Shown in pieces: positions 44,701-56,214 of a DNA stretch of 64,000 nt (its first letter is position 1; each line of letters starts with the position of its first letter). The DNA comes from Romanomermis culicivorax (lineage: Eukaryota; Nematoda; Enoplea; Mermithida; Mermithidae): the NCBI GenBank assembly GCA_963922205.1, contig CAWUHX010000039.1:124001-188000 (forward strand), read 5' to 3'. Position numbers and translations under genes: made by a program. The notes below the pieces were generated by a model. The model saw only the letters and a program-made list of their open reading frames with translations, searched no databases and was not told where the DNA came from.

Positions 44701-47700
44701 TCTCGAAAAATTTTTTGATAAAAGCAAACGAAACCAAAGAAAAAATCAATCTTGAACCTGAAGCTTTTGACATCACGGACGTTCTTAATATTAAGCAGAA
44801 TTTATTAGATCAACGTAAACGTGTACCAGCAGCAGTGCAAAAAAGGAAAAATATTTTTAATCTACACGATCAGGAGTTCAAAATTGCATGGAAAATATTG
44901 CATAAATTACCAATACCAAACAAATATAAACAATTGCAATTTAAAATTCTTCATTACACAATGATAACACCCCAACCGCTGGTGAAATATAAAATTATGG
45001 AAAAATCCCACTCATTATTGTGTAGAGTTGATACCACGACATTCCGCGTACTTTGATCCGATGTGCAAAGGTAAAGCTTTTCTGGAATGAGTACACTAAA
45101 ACTTCGTGTGAGCGAGAAGCATTTTATTAAAAATAGATTGTGACTATTGAACTCTTTAAAATATTGCAGTAATCACAGATTCGTTCAGAAAAACTTGGAA
45201 TACTTCAGTAGAACCAGCTACGATGGGATTCCCGCCCTACTAGAATATAATTTCTCACAAAATATTCTCTGAAAATTAATAAGCTTTCCCTCTTACCGAT
45301 ATAAAATCGTCGACTACCATGCTGAGCGGTCGGATAAGTATTATTGTCGAAAGAACTGGGATTTGAACTGGAGTACATGGCGTTCATGGCGTAAATTTGC
45401 GGATTCGTGTGGCAAAATTGTAAAAAACGGACGCACACTTGCCGGTAAGTGTAGTTTTGGCCCTCATGCATTACGAAAATTTTGTCCATAATATATTCGT
45501 TCAAATCGATTGTCGCCTTTCGATAATCGGGTCTGTAAAAATGTTAGAAATTACCATTTTAAAACAAATCTGTTTTGCAATTGCCGAAAAATGGTCCATG
45601 TAGTGGTCATAAAATGCAAAAAAGCAAAGAATTATAAAAGAAACGGCTTTGTCTGTCAGATGGTATGTCTATTTTGGTTACTATAGTCTGTTTTTCTTGA
45701 AATGCTCCTAAATAATGAAAGTGGAAAGCAAGTAGTATTTCAGATTTTCCCGTGTTGCTGATAAACAATATGCCATATTGAACTGGAAATTTGTGAGCAT
45801 AATGACCTAACCCTTAGGGATTTTTTGAGCAAAAAATATAACAGTAAGAGCTCTATGTAAGTGATTTTGATGATAATACTGATTTGTGTCACTTTTCTAT
45901 TTGGAAGCATTTTATAAAAAACAGACTGTAGCCAATAAATTTCATACTCTAGTCTAGTAAAATTTTTCTACTCCTCCAAGCATGCTCGGCGAGCAACACA
46001 CGCTACAACTATAGGCATGTCCCAGACTGGGCTAATTCCTCAAAAACTCAACAATGCGCGTACTACCAATGCGAAATTTTGCGCGCTCTGACCGGTCCGT
46101 AGTAGCTATGTATCGGGCCAGAGAATATCATCGGGTCGGGTCAGGTAGTAAAAATATCGAGTCGGGTGACGGGTCGGGTCAGAAATCTCTAGTAAACCAG
46201 GTCAAGGGTCAAAAAAATATGTTCAGTTCATAAAATGTAACACAAGCGCATACTTGCCATGTTACATACCTGTTTGTTATTTAATGTAAATAACCATTTG
46301 GAAATGAGAAATGACTCATTTTATTCCCTTTAAATACTAATTGCTGTTTTGAGAAACGAGAAGTGAAACGAGACAGGGAAATGAAAAATAAACAAAATCT
46401 TTCTTTTATTCGAGAAAAAAACTAAAATCAAACGATATACGATTCTCGAAAACTGCCCCTTGAAAACTTTCTCTCAAGTACAAGACTTATTTTTGTCTCT
46501 TTTTTATTAAATGCCTGTAAATTGAAGAATGACCAACTTCGAAGTTCACACGAAAGTTTCACTATAGAAGTTTTTGAACACAATAGAAATTATAGAACAC
46601 AATAGAAATTATAGAACACTCAATTTGAAACAGTATTTTATCTCGAAAAGTTTTGCTTTCAACATGATATTGTCGAATAATTCTTCGTGGATTATGGAAA
46701 TTGAACGATTTTTAGCATACTTTTTCAGAAGGTGAAGGCTGAAAATTATTCATCAACAATTGTGTCATAATGCATTGAAGGAAAAAATTGCACTGTCATT
46801 ACATTCAACGTTTTTCTTATCACAAATAACCAGAAGTCATCCAAGATTTACACTTGCCCAGTAAGTAATCACATGCAGGGCTGATTTATGTAAAAATTGC
46901 CGTAGAAAACAAGATATTATCGATCATAGCTCGCCCAAAAAACGATCGGCCGATATTTAAAAAAGTCAATTATCAGCCGATGCCAATACATCGATCATTA
47001 CTATCGAGAAAATTTTATTTTTGAAATATATGTAACTAGTTTATTAGAAAATGTCTCGATTGGGCAGAAAGAAAAAGAATATACTTGCTTGGATATTGTC
47101 AAGCTAGAAAAAGAAGCGGACTAGATTTTTGAGAACTCGGGTTAAAGTTGGAAAAAATTCACTTTCGTTATATTGTATTTTCATTCTTTCTCAAAAAAAA
47201 TTTTTTCCATGTCTGTGGAAAGGTATATTCTGCAGCATCGTGCATTTTGTCATTCCCCTGGCATCAACTACAGTAAAATTTTTCTATATGAAAATTATAT
47301 GCACATGACTTCAAATGTAAAGATATGGTAAACCAATAGCATTCTAATTCCCGACCGATTTAAAACTCCTGCCTCTCACATTAGCAGAAAAATAGTGAGG
47401 GAGGCATTATAGTCATTTTCAGAACTATAAAGAAACCTGAGATTTATTGCACTAGCCCAACATGAGAATAATCTCAACATCGGGATTAAATTGATGATCC
47501 TGAGGTTGAGCTAATCGCAATGTCCAAATTATTCTCTTCCAATGCACAAACAACACTCACTTCGGGATTAACTAATACTGAAGTTTAAGTTCGAGTTTGA
47601 GAATTGCACAAATTTTTATATTTATTTGCTTTAGGGATAAGAAAATTATGCAAAAATTTTAGTGCAACCCGACAGCTCGAGCTGAGGACATTGAGCTCGT

Positions 47701-50700
47701 TAATGACATTCAAATTATACCGAACTTGAGATCAAACCGAGTCGCCTTTTTGTTCGAGATTATCTTGAGCTCGATCTTAGACTCCTTTAGTGCAACTGGG
47801 CCTTGGCTACAGTCATTGGGCACCGATCTGCGAATGGGAGAACAGGGCGAAGCATAAAAAATCCTCCTGATTCAACCATGCCTATATTAGGGGTGTGCGC
47901 CAAATCCCGTACCTGGTTCTCCCTCACTATACTGCACTCCCACGGCAACAGCACGACCTTTTTGAAAGCAGGATGGGAGCGACAGGGTTAGGTGAAATTG
48001 TTTCCCGTCTGCAATCCTGCAAAAAGCGCTCTTTCTGGAAATTTCAGTTTAAATCCAGAAACTGTGAATGATGCTATTTTGTTGAATGGTTAAATAAAAG
48101 AGAATAAATTTGTTTATAGCTAGTAATCAGTAGAACTTACGGAGTGAATTCTATACGATATGTTATATAAAATGAGCGAATTAAACATATCTTGCACAAT
48201 CGATTTAGTTCTAAGAAGACTTTGTGCTGTAGCTTTTTTGTAAAAAAGCTGTGTAGGATTTTATGTGCCACTTTCCCACAGTTGATTCGTTTTGTTGACA
48301 CAAAATTCAGCATAGTTGGAAGCACACATGTGTGAGCGGGGACATGAGTGTAGAAAATACCCCAAGGGTTTTGAAACTGGAAAATTTGCTATGAAAAAAT
48401 TTTTTTGATCAACTTTTTTTAAAATTTTTCATCTCAAAAAACGCCAAAAAACCAAAGTCCACCCCTGTAACCTCCTCAAAATTTCGGAGATGCACACGTA
48501 TGATTGGAAAGTGCGTTGATGCACTCAGCTGCAGAATATACTTTTTCACAGACATGGAAAATTTTTTGAGAAAGAATCAAAATCCAATATAACCAGAGTG
48601 AATTTTTTCCAACTTTTACCCAAGTTCTCAAAAATCTAGTCGACTTTTTTTCTAGCTTGGCATCTATCCAAGCAAGTATATGCTTCTATTTTCTGCCCCA
48701 TCGGGGAATTTTCTAATAAACTAGTCCACCTCTTTTTAGTGGGCCTCAGCCAAGCATGAAAACATTCGTAAAAGCACATTGAAGTTTTAAATTTGATCAT
48801 CTTCACATCAAAGAAACAATAAAAACCCATCTTACAGCTACGAATTGTTTCGTGGATGCGTAGAAATGCGTATTACATAACCGCTAACAACTTTCTGGAA
48901 TTATTTTTAAATCTGAATTTTTTAAATAAAAACCAGTGAATTGGGGGTCAATTAGAGGGGGAGGGGACGATTGCTGAGGGCGAAATCACTTGGGGCGCAT
49001 TGTCCGTATCCCGTGCCGACCATTGATGATTTTCAAAAAAGGTTGAAAAGCATCAATGCCGTTTTCGAATAAAAATAGACAAAAATGATAATATTTCGAC
49101 GCTTCGTACCAAGAAGACATATTTTCATGCATCTTTTGACCAAAAGCATCGTTTTTTGAACAACTTTTCCCACTTTTGGGGCGGGAATTTCGAACTTTTT
49201 TCTTCCGATGATCCATTGACCCCTTTCATATTTTTGGCAACCAGTGATCTCATACTTTAAGAAATTGGTGATTCTTTGTCCAGGCCTCTGAGCTCATGTA
49301 TGACAGGAATGTCCTTGCTGTGCGTAACCTAATGTCCCATACCTCAGAATATTGCCCTCGTCTTGAGCCGTGACTATAATCACGACTTGACCATCCTCGT
49401 TGATGGACCTGGATGGCACGTAAGTGCCGTTGAGGGGCGGGAAGAGTTCAGTAATGACAGCTCTTTCGGTCAATCCCTGGGCGTCCATGGGCACGTAATA
49501 CTTGTTAATATCATCGACGTCGTATTTATTCAAGTACCCGTAGCCGCAACAGATCGTTATCAAAATGGGAACCAAGATGAAGGGCCAAGGGTGATCGGCC
49601 ACGAACCAGGCGTATTTGAAGCATAGCCGGCTCAATGGTTGCTCCAGGAAACCGAAACGAATTTTCTTTCTGTGAGATGAAAAATGAAGTTCTAGCGACA
49701 GATTATACTACGGGTAGCAGTTATAGTAGGATATGCCGTAATGCTGCTTTTAGGAAATGATCAACAGGGAGCGGAAATTTTGATTGATCTAACGATCAAA
49801 AATACAGAACGACATTGTGAATCTGCCAATTTATTTCTTGAAATAACTTCGCGAAAATCATAGAATAAATCAAAGCAAGAATTAGCAACTCAAAAACTGT
49901 CAAATGTCAGACCGTAAGAGTTTTTCAGATGAAAATTCCGTCCAAAATCATTATGCTTTAATGCTGCAGTAAAAAGTTTTCACCAAGAACTGCACCATTG
50001 TCTAACTTCAACCAAAAAACAACAAATGTACTCCATATTTTTCTTGCCCTTTTCATTCCTTTGTCAAAAAAGTGTATTGTTCAGCCTCGTATTTTAATTC
50101 CACTTCTAATTTAGTACTGAGTCTTCTCCTTCGGCTTATTTTTTAATAATTTTGTCAACGAAAAAGGTCGCGAATCATTTGAGCTTGATTTAATCCCAAA
50201 TTATTTCTTGTAGTGCCAATGTTTGTGATGAAAGTGTTTTTTCCGGTTTCAATTGAGCACAAAATTAATGCTGCCAAACTAGAATTTTATGAATGAAAAC
50301 GGCCTAATTTTTTCTCTTTTTGACTTTTCTTAGCAGATTTAAAAAAATATTTTCCAATTTGATCAGGAAACGAATGTCTCTATCAGTTCAAAGTACAGTA
50401 CTGGATTTATACAATATAGAAAAAATAATCAATATTACTAAATCATTCATTTTCTCAGCAAGAACTACGCACTATTTCGATATTTCCTTGAATTCAGCAG
50501 CAGATATAGAAATTTTACTTTTTCTGTAGACGTAAATATAGAAATTTCTTCTCAATAATTATGTTAAAGATGTATCAAGAAAAGATTGATGAAAATAATG
50601 AAAATAAAAAATAGTACCATATCCGTGCATTGGGAAAATCGTAGAGGTATCACCCCTTCCAGGCCTGGCGAATACTCATTTACTACCCATGGATTTTGGA

Positions 50701-52775
50701 CAGATGAGCATTTGCTGTCTGGGTTTTTTGAACCGTATGTGAGTTACTATTAATCGTTTTAATCCAAAAAATGCTCTGCATGCACTTTTTCGACAGGAGC
50801 CCAGTTACTAGCAAAGAATTTCGGCCGTTCGTTGATTGGATTATTCTAGGTAAAACCACAACATAGCAGTTTGCCCCTCCCCGGGCTGATTGAACATGCA
50901 CACGTATGAATAGTACTATATTCCAACTTAGAGACATCGGTTACTTGCTTTTAATTTAAATGATGCCAATCTATATCTTTGCATCATATGTCAAGAAAAA
51001 ACTGGAGCACGTAGATTTAGGTTAAACTTCACCCGTAACTCAAACAATATTGATACAATATTTTCAGTTAATTCAAACGATCACATAGATATCTGAGGAT
51101 TCATGGCCGTTGTACAACATTTTGGCATAAAGAATTTCTGCTCACAATGAAAAGACATGTTCTCGGTAGCGAGTGGGGAAAACAACTTCCACGCCGCGAA
51201 AGTCGGCGTATGAGCTCCGTCATGCTCGTCAACTGTCCCAAGAAAATTCCATTTCATGAAATGAAGCCATGATACTCCTATTTCTCAGAAAATAAAATAA
51301 GCTACGGACACTGAAATTAACCTGCTCCATTCATGAACCATGGTCTTATTCTCTGAACCGTTGGAATTTGACATATTACTGAAATCAAGTTTTTCATGCT
51401 GAGTTCTGGAGAATAGAACATCTGACACAAATTGAGCTGAGCAAGTGGCTGATATATCATTCTGAGTATATACTGAAAAATATTCCAACCATAAACAAAC
51501 TGTTGCACAGAAATAGTCTGAAATATTTTTATGAATACTTGCAGATTTCGGCGATTTTTTGATTTTAGGATAATACTGTCTTGTTTGTTTTGGGCACAAA
51601 AAAATCTTAATGAATGAAAAAACTTACATTCCAGGGCAGCTGTTCCCTGAAACCATGCCTTCACAAGGATAAATAAATCAATAAATATTGTGGCCTAAAA
51701 ACATGAAACCATATAAATTATGCAGGCATGCGTGGTAAGATGATGTGCCAACCGGTACAAAATGAGCTAATGGGAATGTTAATACAGACTCGTCTGATAA
51801 GAATGTCATCTTACTATGAATTGATTTTGTACACCATTTTTCCATAGTTGCCAATCTTTTGGCACGTCATTGATAGGCCACAAGTTTTATAGGTTTGAGA
51901 AACTCGGCCTAGCCGCCTACCTTCCAAAGCCCGTAGGATATTTAGGAAAAACTGGTCTCAAGACAAAACGAGCATAAGTTTATCAATAATTGAAAGTGGG
52001 ATTTTACGGTACTATTTTTTTGTTAGGAATTGACACACATAGTTTCCATATTTCATAAACCTGAAAAAAGGCTCTTTTTCATTTTCGTATAATGTGATAA
52101 AAACTGCTAAATGATACATTTTCCCAAAAAAATAATAAAAAGACTGCTCCATTTGGCAACATTAAATTTTTTACCGAAGGTCGCATTCGCCATTTTGATT
52201 CTAGAACAAGAAAAATGAGCAATAACAACCTTAAAATGCCGCAATGAATACTGAAATTCGCTCTTTTGGGCCAAACCTCTTCAAGTGAACTCTTGAAAAA
52301 ATGGATTTTGGGTCAAACGAGTATAAAATTTAAATTTACCACGAGTAAACAAAACGTCATTATGTTATTCTGCACAAATTCGCTCACAATTCTTGACCTA
52401 TATTTTACATATTATTATTATTAGTGGTTCAAGGCTCACAAAAAGACGCCGTTATGAAATGGTGATATGTATGTCATTGGATGATCACGGCGCCGGAATG
52501 TTGAATATTTAACCGATTGATAAAGTGGTGAAACGAGATTTGTACCAGTTATTAGTCGACTATGGATTGAAGGCATTACATAAAACAGAAGCCCGACGCT
52601 AGGGGCAGAGTAGGTGGCTGTTTTGGCGTGAGGGGCCGGCTGATGCGCCCTATTTGGGGATGGTAGTTAATCGTTAGTGATCGAAAAGCCAATTTTGGCT
52701 CAAAACCTCGACTAAAATATCCTAAAAAGATAAAAGAAATGGATTTTTTAATACTTACGCCGAAAACTTCGACAT
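35732..52775 (-). CDS. Patched-related (PTCHD3/Ptr-like) sterol-sensing-domain membrane protein
   Basis: Eight exons: 52,775-52,759; 49,669-49,343; 45,532-45,297; 43,923-43,670; 43,354-43,135; 42,042-41,707; 38,668-38,186; 36,804-35,732. GT-AG borders and phases 2,1,0,1,1,1 close to exactly 981 aa. The first exon encodes MSKFSA and joins KKIRFGFLEQPLSRLC, the usual start of this family. TM1 is WPFILVPILITICCGYGYL; a first extracellular loop with FYIGNTLGGVSLDP follows; the sterol-sensing bundle lies in exons 5-6 (LLGAVMGIVTGIGFL; GVRLDNTFLMISA); TM7 is VAVFFIYVAYLAMAIYG; the last bundle in exon 8 has SIGFSVDFTAHIAYAY and TAFFRTVFLVIVIGWAHALI. RND-type Patched relatives move or sense lipids or sterols at membranes. 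The proton-relay pair in TM4 is Asp356-Asn357 rather than Asp-Asp. Confidence 0.92.
36850..38144. other. Intron 7 of the Patched-related gene
   Basis: AT-rich with a diverged relative of the TATAGTCTG MITE at about 37,060-37,200. Open frames here have no coding support. Confidence 0.45.
39084..39530 (+). mobile_element. TATAGTCTG MITE, interrupted by a nested MITE
   Basis: It starts TATAGTCTGTTTTTCTTGAAA and ends with the complement AAGCATTTTATAAAAACGG-CTATA. Removing 39,189-39,378 plus one CTG restores the sequence seen in the copies at 45,682-45,930 and 60,994-61,240. Ends of this type with TA borders suggest a Tc1/mariner-like MITE. Confidence 0.75.
39189..39378. mobile_element. PIF/Harbinger-type MITE (190 bp), copy 1
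   Basis: Inverted ends GGGCCGGTTTCATCAAAGCG and their complement, flanked by the 3-bp duplication CTG (39,186-39,188 and 39,379-39,381). Internal repeats of CAGCTGAGCTGCAGCTTAA form further hairpins. Three-base duplications and GGG ends are typical of PIF/Harbinger MITEs. Confidence 0.8.
40323..40518. mobile_element. PIF/Harbinger-type MITE (196 bp), copy 2
   Basis: Same ends and internal CAGCTGAGCTGCAGCTTAA structure as the copy at 39,189, again flanked by CTG on both sides. A fragment of the same end (GGGGCCGGTTTCTCGAGAAA) lies at about 40,201. Confidence 0.8.
42134..43096 (+). mobile_element. Non-autonomous hAT-type DNA transposon, copy 2
   Basis: It begins CAGAGCACCCCATGGGG and ends with the complement of CAGAGGTCCCCAGGG, flanked by the perfect 8-bp duplication TAGTAATC (42,126-42,133 and 43,097-43,104). 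It sits in intron 5 of the Patched-related gene, only about 40 bp from exon 5 and 90 bp from exon 6, so it nearly fills the intron. Confidence 0.9.
44715..45056 (+). pseudogene. Possible LINE reverse-transcriptase C-terminal remnant
   Basis: A 113-codon frame antisense to the Patched-related gene, inside its third intron. The segment FKIAWKILHKLPIPNKYKQL, followed by KILHYTMITPQPLVKYKIM, resembles the W..L......K..QWK.LHR......L.K.....C region after the reverse transcriptase domain of non-LTR elements. No RT motifs flank it, so it would be a short fragment. Alternative: chance open frame. Confidence 0.35.
45682..45930 (+). mobile_element. TATAGTCTG MITE, uninterrupted copy
   Basis: It starts CTATAGTCTGTTTTTCTTGAA and ends AAAAAACAGACTGTA. 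Internal landmarks CAAGTAGTATTTCAGATTTT and GATTTGTGTCACTTTTCTAT are shared with the other copies. It lies in intron 2 of the Patched-related gene. Confidence 0.8.
45960..46320 (+). repeat. Uninterrupted copy of the host repeat hit by the Polinton
   Basis: Its left half matches 13,130-13,370 and its right half matches 33,149-33,300, with only a short variable GGGTCGGGTCAGG stretch where the Polinton lies in the other copy. It represents a paralogous empty site. Confidence 0.75.
47035..48725. repeat. 1.7-kb unit with about 205-bp inverted arms
   Basis: The left arm 47,035-47,245 (ACTAGTTTATTAGAAAAT ... ATATTCTGCAGC) is the reverse complement of 48,521-48,725. Shared internal landmarks are ATACTTGCTTGGAT, CTAGATTTTTGAGAAC and GTTGGAAAAAATTCAC. 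No coding content between; no target duplication seen. It lies in intron 2 of the Patched-related gene. Confidence 0.75.
49670..52758. other. Intron 1 of the Patched-related gene
   Basis: A 3.1-kb AT-rich intron separates the 17-nt start exon from exon 2. Several short open frames but no recognisable protein or repeat with clear ends. A segment around 50,640-50,890 has ACCCCTTCC...TACCCATGGATTTTGG and may be a decayed relative of the hAT MITEs. Confidence 0.5.
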
Positions 52776-53215
52776 ACACTTCTTATATTAAAGTTGATCA
52801 TATTTAGCGCAAAAGCGGACATGTTTCCACATTTTGATCTAACAGGGTGGTGGTTGAAGACAGGTGTCCCGAATTGAGATAATTCTGTCGGCCGGCATAG
52901 GACGATACCATGATACGTGATGGTTTGGCTGCGGGAGTTCCCACAACACTCCACAACGATATGTTTTGAAGTAATGAAAATGCATGAACAATATCAATCA
53001 AATAACAAACGATTACGGAAAATCAACATGTAACGTCAACAACACAACAATCAAATAAGGTACACTAAGGTCACTACTCATTTTCGCTCTACAGGCCATC
53101 AATCTTAATCCCGACAACGGAACCATAACTTATAAATCGAATGAAGAGCAGTTTGACAATAGAAATTTGATTCCAAGTGTACAAATAGTTAAATATGTTT
53201 TTTAACCATAGTGGT
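52776..53215 (-). other. Probable 5' untranslated/promoter region of the Patched-related gene
   Basis: Upstream of the inferred ATG at 52,775. No TATA box at a clear distance was seen. A minus frame (52,748-52,954) overlaps it but lacks support and ends in the same donor region. Confidence 0.35.
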
Positions 53216-53627
53216 AAGCATACATGCACGTGGGGGGGGGGCTTGGGGGATTTTGACCCCCAGCAGATTCTTGCTGACCCCCAGCAGATTTGACTCCCCT
53301 AGCGATGATTGAGAAGTTGACGAAGGAATATGATCAAGAGAGAAGACAAAGTCTTCATGAAAATCGAAATGGTGCTGTGGTTTAGCAACTTTTCTAAAGA
53401 AAGCATACTTGATTCCAAAAGAGTAACATTAAAACTTTAAAAACTGCTCTCTAAGCAAGTTATTCAACATATCTGACTAATATATTTGTAAGAATAAGCT
53501 GTTTGGATGTTAGAAAACCTTTCTAAGACCTTTCTTTTCATTATAAAGAATGAAAAAAAATTCTGTATTCCACCCCCCGTCCTGGCTGACCCCCAGCAGA
53601 ATTCGCATGCTGTGCATGTATGGTGGT
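53216..53627 (+). repeat. MITE-like repeat with ATGCACGTG ends, copy 2
   Basis: Starts CATACATGCACGTGGGGGG and ends CTGTGCATGTATGG, giving complementary tips. It carries repeated TGACCCCCAGCAGA and AGAGAGAAGA. The partner copy is at 12,735-13,128. Confidence 0.7.
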
Positions 53628-54344
53628 AAGATCTCCATTACTGGAAACCGAAACCAATTTTGATTTTGGATAGAGCGCCATTACAGGGTTTCCTCAACAA
53701 TGGTCCTTTAATTTTTATGGACTTTTACGCAATATGCCTCAAAATTCGATATGAATAAGATTTTGGCATTCGTAATTAGAACAAAAATCATCATATTTTC
53801 GAAACGGCCAGCTCGTTTTTAGATCGAACCGAAAGCATGAAACACGAAGAATTTTACTTTACTCATGACTTTTTACACCAAAATTTCTACGCAGAAAAGT
53901 GATCACCTGCATAACTATTGTTGAAGGCTCTAAACAGCAAATGTTGAAGTGTAACCAATACGGGTATAAGTGATATCGGCACTTTGTGAGACTATTGATG
54001 ACAGCTAATATATCTGATGTCAGCAAGTATGCCAGATATAATCGTTGTTTGATAGGTATTAAGATATCAAACAGTTGTCACATTTGCCATGAATTAAAAC
54101 CCCGCATGTTGGAAGTCATTTCACAGATTTTCGAAAGGCCAATCAAATTATTCAGCTTGTTCGTATCTGAGCCATACAGTAATCTCATCACTATCTATCT
54201 GTACCCACGCTGTGATACCTCTGAAGGAAAGAATAGACATCTAAAATTATTTACATGACAAAAGCACGATCTTCCCATGACTGATCCTTCCAGATCAAAA
54301 ATTAATGATGGCATGTATCAGTCATACATGCAATTGAGAGGGAG
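53628..54344. other. Unassigned sequence
   Basis: No gene or bounded repeat recognised; the 90-codon plus frame at 53,986-54,258 shows no family feature. Confidence 0.35.
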
Positions 54345-54770
54345 AGTGCTATGGGAACCCACCCCAGAAATCGTCGAGCATATGGCTAGCCATTGGGCAA
54401 CGGCCCCCCCCAGGATTTTTCAATTTTATGGCTAGCCATATGATAGCCGTTAGAACCCCCATACTTTGGGAGGAAAATATAGAAAAATAATTTTTTGATG
54501 AAAAATGTCAATTTTTGAACAAAAAATGGTCAAAAATGTGAATTTTCTCGGCGCATCGCGCCATAACTACATTTTTTCGGTCTTTTTAGAAAAAAATTAC
54601 TATTTTTGAACTATTTTTTGCACTTTTTTCGTGAAAAAATCGATTTTTTTCCCTTGAGAGACCCTTCCCCCCCCCCAAAATTTAGGGAATTACTGACCCC
54701 CGGCCCAAAAAAATCGCCCGATTCCACCCCCCCCCCCCCCGCTGACCTCGGGGCCCCGTTACATGTATGG
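54345..54770 (-). mobile_element. Poly-G/poly-C repeat element, copy 2 (inverted)
   Basis: Reverse complement of 10,606-11,035: TATGGGAACCCACCCCAGAA, ATGGCTAGCCATTGGGCAAC, CGGCGCATCGCGCC, a C run, GGCCCCGTTACATGTATGG. Order and spacing are conserved while homopolymer lengths differ. Confidence 0.6.
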
Positions 54771-54789
54771 TATCAGTGTGAATTGAATT

Positions 54790-55045
54790 GCTATATAATT
54801 TTTCTCGAAATCCTTCTAAATAATAAAAGTAGCATTATTTAACTCAAGCATTATTTCATTCTTTTACGTCTCTCTTTTGGTCATGCGTAGAAAAAGCGCA
54901 ACAACTTTGTTAGCATACTCACTTCAGTTTTAACAATTTTTGAGTGAAAAATCTTACTGTAAAAGCTTCGAGCAAACGATTTTGACAAAATACTGATTTT
55001 TCTAATTTTCCAATTGGGAAGCATTCCGTACAAAAAAACTCGTGA
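54790..55045 (+). mobile_element. TATAGTCTG MITE family, diverged copy
   Basis: TTTCTCGAAATCCTTCTAAAT at the left, CAATTTTTGAGTGAAAAATC in the middle and GGGAAGCATTCCGTACAAAA at the right follow the family order, but with many changes. Confidence 0.55.
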
Positions 55046-56214
55046 GAGCATTTATGCAGTAGATAAAAAAGCCAAGACCAAAAACTATTCACCAACACTA
55101 GCCTTGGTATTGTAAAAACTTGAAATTGTTTATAATGCACAAATCTCACTGCTGTGTAAAGAATAACGATGTACGTAAATACCTTTCACAAATATCAATA
55201 AGAGTAAAAATATGTAAAAAAGTTTACTTAAAACCGAGAATACCAAAAAAAATCTTCGGCAATAGGAACCCATAAAATGAAAAACCCATAAAACGTACAT
55301 TCACAATTACAAAAACGTGTGAGACTACAATAATATGCAGATATAAAGACGAATGATTCGTTTGATTCAATTGGAGAACAATGGTCAATGACTATTCTAA
55401 CGTCTAGAATTGGTCATCATCATCTACAGAATGAATGGCCAATTCACGCAAGTGTCAGTTTTCAGAAGAACATTTTAGTCCAGACGAGCAAAAGGTAGTA
55501 TGCATATTACCAGGGGTCATATTGTTCGACCATATTCCATTCTATGTCGAATGATTTTTGGGACGCAGAAAGATGCTCCCACAAATAATAATCATGCAGC
55601 ATAAGCTGACACATGTTTTTCTCCGGTTGACTGTAGAATTCAGGGCTACAACTTGAGAAGAGGAGATTCAGCATACGATGCAAGTTTACTACCTGCCTAA
55701 CATTTGCTTTCCGGGGCTCGCTTGAGAATAGTTGTACTACTGTAGCTTCTTCCTGAATGCAAACTTCGAACAACAATCAATATAAGTATCTATAAACCGA
55801 GCTTTTCTGAGGCAAATTGGATTACTGATACCCTGGGACATTCGACATGACCCAACATCATAACTTTTTTCAATTCCATCTTCAAATCACGTTGGTCAGC
55901 ACGTATGATAGAAACGATCTTTTAAAAATATTGTAGTAGCTTCCTCTGACCGTGATTTAGGAATAGCTAGTTATTCATAGTACTCGCTGATGTTCATAAT
56001 TTTGAAATGATCGACCGCAGCCATAAGCAAATGTTTCTCTATACTCCGGTGGAAAAATCATTTATCACCTAAACACGTATGTGATATGGAAAAATCTTAT
56101 CTCACCTTTTTTTGCCATCCCCTTTTCAGAATTTGATTTAAGATCGATTTTACTGACGTCAGATTTCATTTTTCCACTTTCCAGCTTTCCGAGAAAAAAT
56201 CATTCAATCCCATT
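55046..56214. other. Downstream flank of the claudin-like gene, unassigned
   Basis: The minus frame 55,507-55,776 (89 codons) is the most protein-like but follows the stop of the claudin-like gene and has no recognised motif. No repeat ends found. Confidence 0.35.

Noticed and set aside
55507-55776. 89-codon minus frame as an extra exon
   Set aside because: It lies after the stop of the claudin-like gene and far from the Patched-related start exon; no phase-compatible borders and no motif.
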